Positions 56,468 to 64,000 of a DNA stretch of 64,000 nucleotides are shown piece after piece; the first letter of the stretch is position 1; each line of letters begins with the position of its first letter. Location: positions 310,001 through 374,000 of the forward strand of contig JACKHN010000005.1 in assembly GCA_020638975.1 (NCBI GenBank), written 5' to 3'. The notes under the pieces are model-generated. The model did not search any database and was not told the DNA's origin. It was given only the letters and a program-made list of their open reading frames with translations. Source of the stretch: Planctomycetaceae bacterium. GTDB taxonomy: Bacteria > Planctomycetota > Planctomycetia > Pirellulales > Pirellulaceae. Both the position numbers and the translations under genes were made by a program.

Positions 56468-58228
56468 CTAGATGTTCTCCGCTGCCACGAGCAACAGTTC
56501 ATCATCGTTGTCGTGTAGCCCTTTTAGACATACTTCGGCGTGCCGCAGTGAATCCGCTACGAACAGCCGTGCGACCGCATCATGCGTTCGGTCATTACGA
56601 GTCAACTCGTCGTCCCAGCGACTGAGGGCACAGGCCGTGGCAAGCAGCTCCATCGCCGTCCATGAGATCCGCTCTTGCACGAGTTGCCGTTCGAAGACTT
56701 CTTCTCGATGACGGATCAGCGTCGATTGAACTGTCGCGCCGAGACGGTGGACGAGTTTGGCGAGCTTTCGCGCGAGCGGCTTTAACTCGGGCGATTGCAC
56801 CGGCACTCCGGGCATGCTGAAGCGAACGCGCAGCGCGTCGGCGAGAAAGCGGCCGATTGTACTCATGCCGCTCCACGGGCGTTTCAAGGCGTCGGCGACT
56901 TCCTTCATGTGCAATCCTGGACCGCGCATACCGGTTAGCGCGATGAACGACAGCAAGACCTCGTTCGCGCCTTCGCCGATCTGATTGATGCGATGATCGC
57001 GGAGCATGCGTTCCAAGGGTCGGTCGGTGAAATAGGCTGCGCCGCCATGAATCTGGAATGCGTCGTTGACAATCGTCCACAACCGCTCCGTACTCCACAC
57101 CTTGAGCATCGCGGTTTCGAGCATATAGTCCTCCAAGCCACGATCGATCAGACCTGCCGTGACGGTGGTCATGGCTTCCATGGCATAGGTCCAGGCCGCC
57201 ATATGGGCGAGTTTCTGTTGGATCAATTCGAACTCAGCGAGCGTTCGCCCGAACTGTCGTCGCGTGCGGGCGTGATCCGTGGCCAGACGTACGCAGGTCT
57301 TTGCCGCGCCAGTACAACAAGCGCCAAACGTAGTGCGCCCGAAGTCGAGTACCGTAAGTGCAACTTTCAGACCCTTGCCACGTGGCCCGAGAATGTTTTC
57401 TCGCGGCACGTGCAGGTTGTCGAAGGCGAGTCGTGCGGTTGCCGTGCCGCGAATGCCGAGTTTTTCCATACGTGGCTCGGTGACTTGAAAGCCCGGCATG
57501 TCGGGTGTTACCAGGAAGGCGGTAATCGCCGTTTCGTCGCTGCCGTCGATGGGCGTTCTCGCCATCACGGTCAGCACATCGGCGATCGCTCCGTTGGTGA
57601 TGTATCGCTTCTCGCCATTCAGGACAAAATGCTTGCCGTCGGTGGACGGTATGGCCGAAGTTTGGACATTGGACGCATCTGATCCGGCCGCCGGTTCCGT
57701 TAACGCAAACGCGGCAAGCTTCTTACCGCTGACCAAATCGGGCAGCCACTTCTGCTTCTGCTCGTCGGTGCCAAACAACAGCAAGCCTCGCATTCCAATC
57801 GAGTGATGCGCGTTGACAAAGATCGACGTCGAACTGCACCGCGATCCGATGACTTCCAGCAATCGGCAGTATCCCATTTGCGAGAATCCTCGACCGCCAA
57901 ACACCGCCGGTGCGGTCATGCCAAGCAGGCCGAGTTCGGCAAGTCCATCGATCGTCTCACGCGGAATGTCTGCTTCTCGATCGATTCGTACGGCGTCAAG
58001 GTGTTCGTCGCAGAAGCGTTCGAGTGCGGCGACCGCAGCGTCCGCATCAACCTTTTGATCGTGCGACAGTTGCGGATAGGGAAACACCCAATCGGCGACA
58101 AATCGGCCCTCGAACAGTCCTTTCGCCACTCCGGTCTGCTGAGGAAGTGATCCGAGCAATTCCTCGGCTTGGCGTATCTGTTCGTCGCGTTGAGCAAGTC
58201 GATCGGTTTGGTCGGTGGTGGTACTCAT
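56468..58228 (-). CDS. Acyl-CoA dehydrogenase family protein
   Basis: A 586-residue FAD-dependent acyl-CoA dehydrogenase. Domain elements include GMTAPAVFGGRGFSQMGYCRLLEVIG, the flavin-binding AFALTEPAAGSDASNVQTSA, YITNGAIADVLTVMART, and DAFQIHGGAAYFTDRPLERMLRDHRINQIGEGANEVLLSFIAL. The C-terminal 170 residues form an extra helical domain, as in the very-long-chain/ACAD9 group. The start at 58228 overlaps the upstream AtuA-like stop by four bases (ATGA), and this coupling supports it against the longer frame to 58300. Last gene of the minus-strand acyl-CoA operon. Confidence 0.93.
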   Translation of the reverse strand: MSTTTDQTDRLAQRDEQIRQAEELLGSLPQQTGVAKGLFEGRFVADWVFPYPQLSHDQKVDADAAVAALERFCDEHLDAVRIDREADIPRETIDGLAELGLLGMTAPAVFGGRGFSQMGYCRLLEVIGSRCSSTSIFVNAHHSIGMRGLLLFGTDEQKQKWLPDLVSGKKLAAFALTEPAAGSDASNVQTSAIPSTDGKHFVLNGEKRYITNGAIADVLTVMARTPIDGSDETAITAFLVTPDMPGFQVTEPRMEKLGIRGTATARLAFDNLHVPRENILGPRGKGLKVALTVLDFGRTTFGACCTGAAKTCVRLATDHARTRRQFGRTLAEFELIQQKLAHMAAWTYAMEAMTTVTAGLIDRGLEDYMLETAMLKVWSTERLWTIVNDAFQIHGGAAYFTDRPLERMLRDHRINQIGEGANEVLLSFIALTGMRGPGLHMKEVADALKRPWSGMSTIGRFLADALRVRFSMPGVPVQSPELKPLARKLAKLVHRLGATVQSTLIRHREEVFERQLVQERISWTAMELLATACALSRWDDELTRNDRTHDAVARLFVADSLRHAEVCLKGLHDNDDELLLVAAENI

Positions 58229-60114
58229 TGTCCGCTCGGCCCCCGTTTCTCTTTGTGACGAATTGTGGATTGGGGAGTTGTTGTTGGTGGTGGTGGGCAC
58301 TGCCCACCCTGATCCTCTAGTGCAATCATACGCACGGCTTCTGAGGGCAACCGCATTTCTAGGAGCAACTGGCCCAGTGTCTTGCCCTGGGCATCGGTGC
58401 GGAGGCTGGATCGCAAAACGCCCCGCAGCACGAAGTTCAATGCCTCAAGGTTCGGCAACTCGAAGCGTTGCACGGATTCAACGCCCAGCGACTCGAAGTA
58501 TCGCGCGACTCGATCAGCGGTCAGCCACGTCTGAAGGAATCCCCACGCCTTCGGGGTCCGAGCGATGACGCCGACGTTAGCATTCGATCCTTTGTCGCCA
58601 CTGCGAGCCAATGCCAGGTCGTACAGCGAGAGTGACTTGTCGGAATGCTCTCGCGAACGGCACCGAGGGTTCGAACTATCGTTCGTGTACGGCGACGTCG
58701 TAGAGCTTCCATGATGAGCTGATGCTGACAGCAAACGCTGCCTGTCGTCTGGCGGCGAGTTTGCTAAAACTTCGACTCTTGATTCGACGGCATCACGTTC
58801 GATCAGGCACGGCCAGTAGCGAAAGACCGCATGCACACGTGGGCGGCCTTCGGCATAACCTGTCGTGCCTTGCGGCCCGGCGGTGATGAACGGCATCAAT
58901 TCGCGTGAGAAACATTCGACAGCATCGCGTGAGTCGGCTTCGACCGCAATGCGAAGCACGGTTTCGATGGTGTGGTCGTGGTAATCCTCGCTTTGAAATG
59001 GGCTGTTGCCTAAGCACTCGATAACACGGTCTCGGAGTTCGTAGCCGGCTTCGCTTACGCGTTGCAAGACAAGTTCGCCGCAGTGCCGGGCCTTCTGCAC
59101 GGCGTCGCGGCCAACGATTGTCAGCATTCCGGCAGATCGATAGCCATCGCGGAACGTCGCGCTGACTTTATAGCTCGTTGAATGTGGCACACCCGTCGCT
59201 CCGCTGACTCGAACGCGATCGTTTCCCAAATCGTCGACCAGCAACGAAAGAAACGAAACGGTCACGTCCGGGCTGAGATAATGTGCCGGATCGCCGATCT
59301 CGTAGACCAGTTGTTCTTTGACCGTCTGTGACGTGACCCAGCCGCCAGTTCCGCGCGGTTTGGTGACGATGCAACTTCCGTCATCCGAGACTTCTACGAT
59401 GGGAAATCCGAGATGAGCAGAATCCGGCACGCCGAGCCAGTCGGTGCTAATGCCGCCGGTCACTTGCGTTCCGCACTCGATCAGATGTCCGGCCACCGTC
59501 GCGCCGGCCAGACAATTGAAATCTTCGTTGCTCCAGCCAAAATGATGGATGCACGCGGCGACGACCAGCGACGGGTCGGCAACTCGACCGGTGATCACGA
59601 TGTCAGCTCCATCGGCCAGTGCTTTTACGATCGGTGCCGCGCCAAGATAGGCGTTCGCTGTCACAAGTCGGTCAGCGACTCGTTTGATCGACTCGCCGGT
59701 ATCAAGATTGCGGAACCGTTCTGCATCGGCATTGGCCGTTCGAAGAAGTTGTAAAACATCGTCTCCCGTGACGATACCGATCCGCAATGAACGGCATCCG
59801 GCGTCTTCGAGCGCGACGCGGCATGCCTCGGCGCATCCACGCGGGTTCAGTCCGCCAGCATTGACGACCAGCCGACACGTTCCGCCGGCGGACCAGTAGG
59901 GCGCGAGCGAGCGGATGACGTCGATGAAGTCGCGAGCAAATCCCGCTTGCGGATCGCGTTCACGCTGCACGGCGAGAATCGACATCGACACTTCCGCCAG
60001 ATAGTCCATAGTCAGATAATCGAGATCAGGCTCCCGTGCCAACATCTCCGCTGCTGCATCGCCACGATCACCCCAGAAGGCTTGAGCGTTTCCGATTCGT
60101 ACCGCTTGGTTCAT
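58225..60114 (-). CDS. Acyclic terpene utilisation AtuA-family protein (DUF1446)
   Basis: A 629-residue AtuA-family protein. The N-terminal DUF1446 domain covers about residues 5-450 (VRIGNAQAFWGDRGDAAAEML, DYLAEVSMSIL, AYLGAAPIVKALADGADIVITGRVADPSLV), and the C-terminal domain has YDLALARSGDKGSNANVGVIART. AtuA is required for citronellol and geraniol catabolism in Pseudomonas, but its reaction is unknown and homologues occur in other branched acyl-CoA clusters. AAGGGTG lies eight bases before the ATG at 60114; a GTG at 60123 is the alternative. Sits between a carboxyltransferase and an acyl-CoA dehydrogenase. Confidence 0.92.
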   Translation of the reverse strand: MNQAVRIGNAQAFWGDRGDAAAEMLAREPDLDYLTMDYLAEVSMSILAVQRERDPQAGFARDFIDVIRSLAPYWSAGGTCRLVVNAGGLNPRGCAEACRVALEDAGCRSLRIGIVTGDDVLQLLRTANADAERFRNLDTGESIKRVADRLVTANAYLGAAPIVKALADGADIVITGRVADPSLVVAACIHHFGWSNEDFNCLAGATVAGHLIECGTQVTGGISTDWLGVPDSAHLGFPIVEVSDDGSCIVTKPRGTGGWVTSQTVKEQLVYEIGDPAHYLSPDVTVSFLSLLVDDLGNDRVRVSGATGVPHSTSYKVSATFRDGYRSAGMLTIVGRDAVQKARHCGELVLQRVSEAGYELRDRVIECLGNSPFQSEDYHDHTIETVLRIAVEADSRDAVECFSRELMPFITAGPQGTTGYAEGRPRVHAVFRYWPCLIERDAVESRVEVLANSPPDDRQRLLSASAHHGSSTTSPYTNDSSNPRCRSREHSDKSLSLYDLALARSGDKGSNANVGVIARTPKAWGFLQTWLTADRVARYFESLGVESVQRFELPNLEALNFVLRGVLRSSLRTDAQGKTLGQLLLEMRLPSEAVRMIALEDQGGQCPPPPTTTPQSTIRHKEKRGPSGQ

Positions 60115-60160
60115 TAGCGTCACCCTTCGTCGCTCGACTCAGAGAGTCAAGCTACTTAGC

Positions 60161-61783
60161 CTACACTTGCAGGACACCGGTCCTGAAACCACCTTCGATC
60201 GTCGTGGGCAGCAAGTCCAAGGCGGTTCGCAGCCACAGTCGCGTCTCATGCGGCGGAATGATCGCATCGACCCAACCGCGAGCAGCGCCATAGCGAATGT
60301 CTGTCTGCTCGATGTACCGCTCGCGAATCGTTTGCCGCAGTGTCTCAATCTCTTCTTCGGCCAAAACTCGGCCTGCGCGTTGGGCGTCGCGCAACTGGAG
60401 GGCAAGCAGTGTGTCGGCCGCTTGATCGGCACCCATGACGGCATACTTGGCATTGGGCCAGGCGAGAATGAGTGTCGGATCATAGGCTTTACCACACATC
60501 GCATAGTTGCCGGCACCGAAGGACCCGCCGAGGATGACGGTCAGCTTCGGCACGATGGAATTGCTGACGACATTCACAAGCTTGGCACCGGCGCGAATGA
60601 TGCCCCCCTGCTCTGCTTGTTTGCCGACCATGAATCCTTGCACGTCTTGCAGGAAGACGATAGGTACTCGCGTCTGATTACAGTCCATCACAAACCGAGC
60701 CGCCTTGTCTGCTGCATCGGGATAGATCACACCGCCAACCTGCAACTCGCCACTCGCGCTTCGAGAGCGATGTTTTTGGTTAGCCACGATTCCCACGCCA
60801 TGCCCGCCAATCTTGGCAAACGCAGTCACCAGCGAATGACCAAACTCAGCCTTGTACTCCTGCAGCGAATCGCCATCAACAATGCACGCCAGCACATCGC
60901 GCACGTCGAACTCGCTGTGACCATCGGCAGAAACAATGTCGTAAATGCGATCTAAAGGAGAGGCAACGCCCGCGACCTTCACGCTCTCCCCTTCTCCCTG
61001 CCTCTCCCTCTCCTTCTCCTCGTCTCCTCGTCTCGGAAGCAACTCAACCAGTGATCGCAGCCGGCGAATACACGCCTCGTCATTTGGTTCATGAAAATCA
61101 ACCGTACCGCTGATCGCCGAGTGCATCGCCGCGCCGCCTAACTCTTCCGGATCGGCCACTTGTCCGATCGCGGCTTTGACCAGGGCAGGTCCCGCCAAAC
61201 AAAGCTGACTTCCATCCGTCATCAGCAGCTTGTCGCACAACACCGGCAGATAGGCTCCGCCCGCGACGCAGTTTCCCATCACGGCGGCATACTGCGGAAC
61301 ACCCGCAGCCGACAGCACGGCATTGTTGCGGAAGATGCGACCGAAATCGTCTTCGTCGGGAAAGATCTCGTCTTGCAATGGCAGGAATACACCCGCCGAG
61401 TCGACCAGATAGATGATCGGTAACTGAAACTGAAATGCAATCCGCTGGGCTCTCAGCAGTTTTTTGACCGATTGTGGAAACATCGCGCCGGCTTTGACGG
61501 TCGCATCGTGCGCCGCGATCAGACAGGGTCGTCCACTCACCCAACCGATCCCGGTCACAATGCCAGCGGCGGGGACATCGCCCCATTCGGCATACATCTT
61601 GTACGCCGCCCAGATACCGAGTTCGAAAAAAGGACATCCTTCGTCCAGTAACAACTCCAGCCGTTGACGCACGGGCAGCCTGCCATGACGGCGTTGTCGC
61701 TGCTGCCCGTCCTCGCCGCCACCTTGCCGCAGAGTCTCCTCCTGGACCAGCAGTTCGGTCATGATGTCTCGAAGTGTTGCCAC
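60161..61783 (-). CDS. Acyl-CoA carboxylase carboxyltransferase (beta) subunit
   Basis: A 540-residue biotin-dependent carboxyltransferase subunit of the methylcrotonyl/propionyl/geranyl-CoA carboxylase type. Both crotonase-like halves are present, with LPIIYLVDSAGVFLPLQDEIFPDE and GNCVAGGAYLPVLCD in the first and FLQDVQGFMVGKQAEQGGIIRAGAKLV and GGSFGAGNYAMCGKAYDP in the second; the VFLP...DEIFPDEDDFGRIF pattern favours the methylcrotonyl or geranyl branch. Between the halves, residues 251-275 (RRGDEEKERERQGEGES...) are a charged low-complexity insert. No biotin-carboxylase (alpha) gene is visible in the window. Fifth from the bottom in the minus-strand operon that also holds meaB and the mutase. 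Confidence 0.92.
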   Translation of the reverse strand: MATLRDIMTELLVQEETLRQGGGEDGQQRQRRHGRLPVRQRLELLLDEGCPFFELGIWAAYKMYAEWGDVPAAGIVTGIGWVSGRPCLIAAHDATVKAGAMFPQSVKKLLRAQRIAFQFQLPIIYLVDSAGVFLPLQDEIFPDEDDFGRIFRNNAVLSAAGVPQYAAVMGNCVAGGAYLPVLCDKLLMTDGSQLCLAGPALVKAAIGQVADPEELGGAAMHSAISGTVDFHEPNDEACIRRLRSLVELLPRRGDEEKERERQGEGESVKVAGVASPLDRIYDIVSADGHSEFDVRDVLACIVDGDSLQEYKAEFGHSLVTAFAKIGGHGVGIVANQKHRSRSASGELQVGGVIYPDAADKAARFVMDCNQTRVPIVFLQDVQGFMVGKQAEQGGIIRAGAKLVNVVSNSIVPKLTVILGGSFGAGNYAMCGKAYDPTLILAWPNAKYAVMGADQAADTLLALQLRDAQRAGRVLAEEEIETLRQTIRERYIEQTDIRYGAARGWVDAIIPPHETRLWLRTALDLLPTTIEGGFRTGVLQV

Positions 61784-61907
61784 GGCCTTTACCTGGGGTA
61801 ATGTTTTCGCGTTTCTCGCTTCCTGATTCTATCGCGGTTCCCGCTCAAACCAATTCGTGGGGAAAGCAAACAGGAACATTGATGACGGGGAATAGTATGT
61901 GGAAGTA

Positions 61908-62657
61908 TCATTCGAAATGTTCGATCGCTTGGCAAAGTTCTTCAATGCCTTCGCCTTTTACGACCGATGTTTTGACGACCAGAACAGGTCGCGATTCTGT
62001 TTGATTTAGTTGTTGCGTCACGTCCGCCACGGTCTGATCGGCACCCGCTAGATCGGCCTTGTTGACGACGACCAAGTCTGCGAGTTCCAGAATACCAGCC
62101 TTTTCCCATTGCAGCGCGTCGCCCGTCTGCGGCTGGAGAACAAGAATGACGACATCCGCCAATCGATGCACGGCCACATCGCCTTGCCCGGCCCCGACAG
62201 TTTCGATAAAGATGCGATCGAAGCCGAATGCTTTCATGATTTCCAACATCCTGTCGATATGCGATGCCAGCGCCTGCTGACCGGAAGTTGTGGCCAAACT
62301 TCGCACGAAAATGCGATCGGACACTTGTGGATTGGCGATGCGACAACGATCTCCCAACAATGCCCCGCCAGTCACCGGGCTTTCCGGATCGCAGGCGAGG
62401 ACACCGACTCGCTCACCACGCTGGGCAAAGTGCATCGTTAGTACGCTCAGCAGGCTGCTCTTGCCAACACCGCCGCTGCCGGTCAGTGCGAAGACGGGTG
62501 CGTGGTTCTTCGAACTCACTCGCAAAGCGGCGGCTAATGAATCACGCTCCGCGCCTGCTGCGGCCAGCGTCAGTAGTCGTGAAAGTGCGCCGCGATCTCC
62601 ACGCCGTAGCCTTTCAACCAGATCCGGGATGTTGTCACGATGAATATCGGGCGGCAT
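61908..62657 (-). CDS. meaB: MeaB-type GTPase, B12-mutase chaperone
   Basis: A 249-residue G3E-family GTPase that guards and reloads adenosylcobalamin-dependent mutases. Walker A is GSGGVGKSSLL, followed by GVLACDPESPVTGGALLGDRCRI and FIETVGAGQGDVAVHRLADVVILVLQPQTGDALQWEKAGILELADLVVVNKADL. It is shorter than the usual 300-330 residues because the chain ends at GIEELCQAIEHFE and lacks the C-terminal dimerisation arm. The start at 62657 is chosen because the frame upstream, open to 62795, runs through the palindromic repeat at 62711-62783. It sits directly in the mutase operon. Confidence 0.92.
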   Translation of the reverse strand: MPPDIHRDNIPDLVERLRRGDRGALSRLLTLAAAGAERDSLAAALRVSSKNHAPVFALTGSGGVGKSSLLSVLTMHFAQRGERVGVLACDPESPVTGGALLGDRCRIANPQVSDRIFVRSLATTSGQQALASHIDRMLEIMKAFGFDRIFIETVGAGQGDVAVHRLADVVILVLQPQTGDALQWEKAGILELADLVVVNKADLAGADQTVADVTQQLNQTESRPVLVVKTSVVKGEGIEELCQAIEHFE

Positions 62658-62710
62658 GACATTGACCAATCTATTACTGGAGTTTCGTAGTTCTGATTGC
62701 CAGCAGCGAA

Positions 62711-62783
62711 GGGGTCGGGAGTCTTTTTCGGCGATCGCATTTTCAATTGGAGGCGTCGGTGGCCGACAAAGACTCCCGACCCC
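62711..62783. repeat. 73-bp palindromic repeat, copy 2
   Basis: Starts GGGGTCGGGAGTC and ends GACTCCCGACCCC, with the same first 21 bases and the same TTTCAATTG centre as the copy at 38406-38477. It lies inside the mutase operon, between the small mutase subunit and meaB, where its long hairpin could affect mRNA decay or readthrough. No target duplication is evident. Confidence 0.88.
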
Positions 62784-62791
62784 ATCTCTAC

Positions 62792-63184
62792 TCAACTCGA
62801 AAGGAATTCAACAATCGAATCAATCGACGTGCCAGGGCCATAGCAGGCGCTGGCTCCAAGCTGCTTCAGTTTCTCTTGATCGTCCGGCGAGATGATCCCT
62901 CCGACAATTACACCGATGTGCGTCAAGCCGCGTTGTTGCAATGCTTCGAGCAATTTCGGCACGAGCGACATGTGAGCGCCATTCAGGATACTGACGCCGA
63001 GCCAATCAACGTCTTCGTCCTGTGCGGCTTGCGCCACGGCATCGACCGACTGCCAAAGCCCACTGTAGATCACATGGAACCCAGCGTCGCGCAACCCGCG
63101 CGCAACCACCTTGATGCCTCGGTCATGCCCATCGAGGCCGACTTTGGCAAGCAGGATACGTTGAGACATCTTTCGTTCGTTCAT
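62792..63184 (-). CDS. B12-binding small subunit of acyl-CoA mutase
   Basis: A 130-residue cobalamin-binding protein, the small subunit of a methylmalonyl-CoA or isobutyryl-CoA-type mutase. The lower-axial His motif DxHxxG is present as VGLDGHDRGIKVVARGLRDAGF, followed by SILNGAHMSLVPKLLEAL and VGGIISPDDQEKLKQLGASACYGPGT. Three bases separate the large-subunit stop from this ATG; a second ATG five codons later (63169) is possible. Split large and small mutase chains occur in archaea and in isobutyryl-CoA mutase, in contrast to the fused MutB chain of many bacteria. Confidence 0.94.
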   Translation of the reverse strand: MNERKMSQRILLAKVGLDGHDRGIKVVARGLRDAGFHVIYSGLWQSVDAVAQAAQDEDVDWLGVSILNGAHMSLVPKLLEALQQRGLTHIGVIVGGIISPDDQEKLKQLGASACYGPGTSIDSIVEFLSS

Positions 63185-63187
63185 ACC

Positions 63188-64000
63188 TCACCATCCTGCC
63201 GACGGTCTGAACCGTCCCAAGGAATCGGCCAACGCGTCCATGCATTCCTGTACCGTGACACGGCGGTCGGCTGCTTCCAACAAAGCTGAAAAGACGTTTT
63301 GGCCGGCTGCCGCCGCACGGCGGATCTCGTCGAGTGAACGAGACACATCATCCCAACTTCGGTCGCGTTTGACCTGTCGAAGCGACTCGACTTGAGCCGA
63401 CTCGGTCGACTCGTCGAATGGCATGACGGGCATGATCTTGTCTCCGGACTGCTGAAACGCGTTCACACCGACGATCAATTTCTCGCCGACGTCGATCGAT
63501 CGCTGGTAAACGTACGCGGAATCCGCGATCTTGCGGCGGAAGTAACCGTTCTCGATGGCTGCAATCATTCCGCCTTGACCAGCGATGTCGTGGAAGCAAC
63601 GCCGAGCCTCTTGTTTCATTTGCTGCGTAAAGTGCTCGACGAAATAGCTGCCGCCGAGCGGGTCGCTGGTATTCGTTACGCCAGTTTCATGGGCCAGCAC
63701 CTGCTGCGTGCGAAGGGATAGCGTCGCGGCATGTTCGCTAGGCAAGGCCAGCGTTTCGTCCATCGAGTTGGTATGCAGCGACTGGCAGCCGCCGAGTACT
63801 GCCGCGAGGGCTTGGTAAGCCACTCGCATCAGGTTCACTTCCGGCTGGACGGCTTGCAACGAACAGCCCGCAGTTTGTGCATGAAATCGCAGCTTCCAAG
63901 ACGCTTCGGCTTTCGCTTTGTATTCGTCTCGCATCAGTTCCGCCCACAACGAACGGGCGGCTCGGTACTTGGCGACTTCTTCGAACAGATCGTTGTGCGA
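63188..64000 (-). CDS. Acyl-CoA mutase large subunit, partial (5' end beyond window)
   Basis: The frame is open to the right edge of the window, so only the last 270 residues are visible. They match the C-terminal part of the methylmalonyl-CoA mutase TIM barrel: EEVAKYRAARSLWAELM, then QTAGCSLQAVQPEVNLMRVAYQALAAVLGGCQSLHTNSMDETLALP and LRTQQVLAHETGVTNTSDPLGGSYFVE. No B12-binding domain is attached; it is encoded separately just downstream. Whether the substrate is methylmalonyl-CoA, isobutyryl-CoA or another branched acyl-CoA depends on active-site residues outside the window. Confidence 0.95.
   Translation of the reverse strand, partial: SHNDLFEEVAKYRAARSLWAELMRDEYKAKAEASWKLRFHAQTAGCSLQAVQPEVNLMRVAYQALAAVLGGCQSLHTNSMDETLALPSEHAATLSLRTQQVLAHETGVTNTSDPLGGSYFVEHFTQQMKQEARRCFHDIAGQGGMIAAIENGYFRRKIADSAYVYQRSIDVGEKLIVGVNAFQQSGDKIMPVMPFDESTESAQVESLRQVKRDRSWDDVSRSLDEIRRAAAAGQNVFSALLEAADRRVTVQECMDALADSLGRFRPSAGW

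Overview
The window looks like chromosomal DNA of a planctomycete, probably close to Pirellula, Rhodopirellula or Blastopirellula. Its signature genes are a DUF1501 protein paired with a DUF1549/DUF1553 cytochrome protein (47853-51897), a large secreted propeller-HEAT-cytochrome c dehydrogenase (20258-23311), a sulfatase, a ThuA-like protein, Tat-exported Gfo/Idh/MocA and sugar-isomerase-like proteins, and two giant WD40-caspase proteins. I found no rRNA, tRNA, CRISPR array, prophage or transposase gene. The lineage call rests on recognising gene families, not on a search.

Layout. 0.2-3.3 kb: dapB, a Nudix hydrolase, a TolB-like propeller and a PduO-type cobalamin adenosyltransferase. 3.5-8.3 kb: a nitrogen-signalling run amt-glnB-glnD. 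8.3-10.3 kb: a TadE-TadG-TadE-like operon. 10.4-17.6 kb: a phosphoesterase-fold protein, an ABC ATPase overlapping a large lipoprotein gene, an EEP-family nuclease/phosphatase, a SRAP protein and an ECF-type sigma factor. 17.9-23.3 kb: secreted sugar-related oxidoreductase, isomerase and dehydrogenase genes. 23.4-37.3 kb: the most unusual region, described below. 37.4-41 kb: ThuA-like protein and a sulfatase-esterase fusion. 41-44.5 kb: a four-PAS hybrid histidine kinase. 44.9-53.3 kb: secreted helical protein, small acidic protein, zinc peptidase, the DUF1501/cytochrome pair, PilZ protein and miaE. 53.4-64 kb: acyl-CoA metabolism, with thiolase, acyl-CoA ligase, acyl-CoA dehydrogenase, AtuA-like protein, carboxyltransferase, meaB and a split B12-dependent mutase that runs off the right edge.

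The 23.4-37.3 kb region carries two paralogous secreted WD40-caspase proteins transcribed divergently, a Tat-exported astacin-like zinc peptidase, a papain-like peptidase with a histone-like basic tail, and three small exported proteins. Two of the small proteins share a Cys/His cluster, a low-complexity linker and a C-terminal coiled coil. One domain of about 95 residues, ending in a GGVGE(F/Y) motif, occurs at the N-terminus of both caspases and at the C-terminus of the zinc peptidase. This suggests that the three proteases are built to attach to or recognise the same thing. It is the best candidate here for an undescribed system, but joint function is an inference.

The non-coding DNA holds several small mobile-looking repeats. 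One is a 100-bp element present three times, with two copies flanked by perfect 8-bp direct repeats and the third by a 7/8 repeat. A second, 135-bp nested palindrome between the caspase genes is flanked by an 11-bp imperfect direct repeat. A 72/73-bp palindrome occurs twice, and there are two single-copy inverted repeats.
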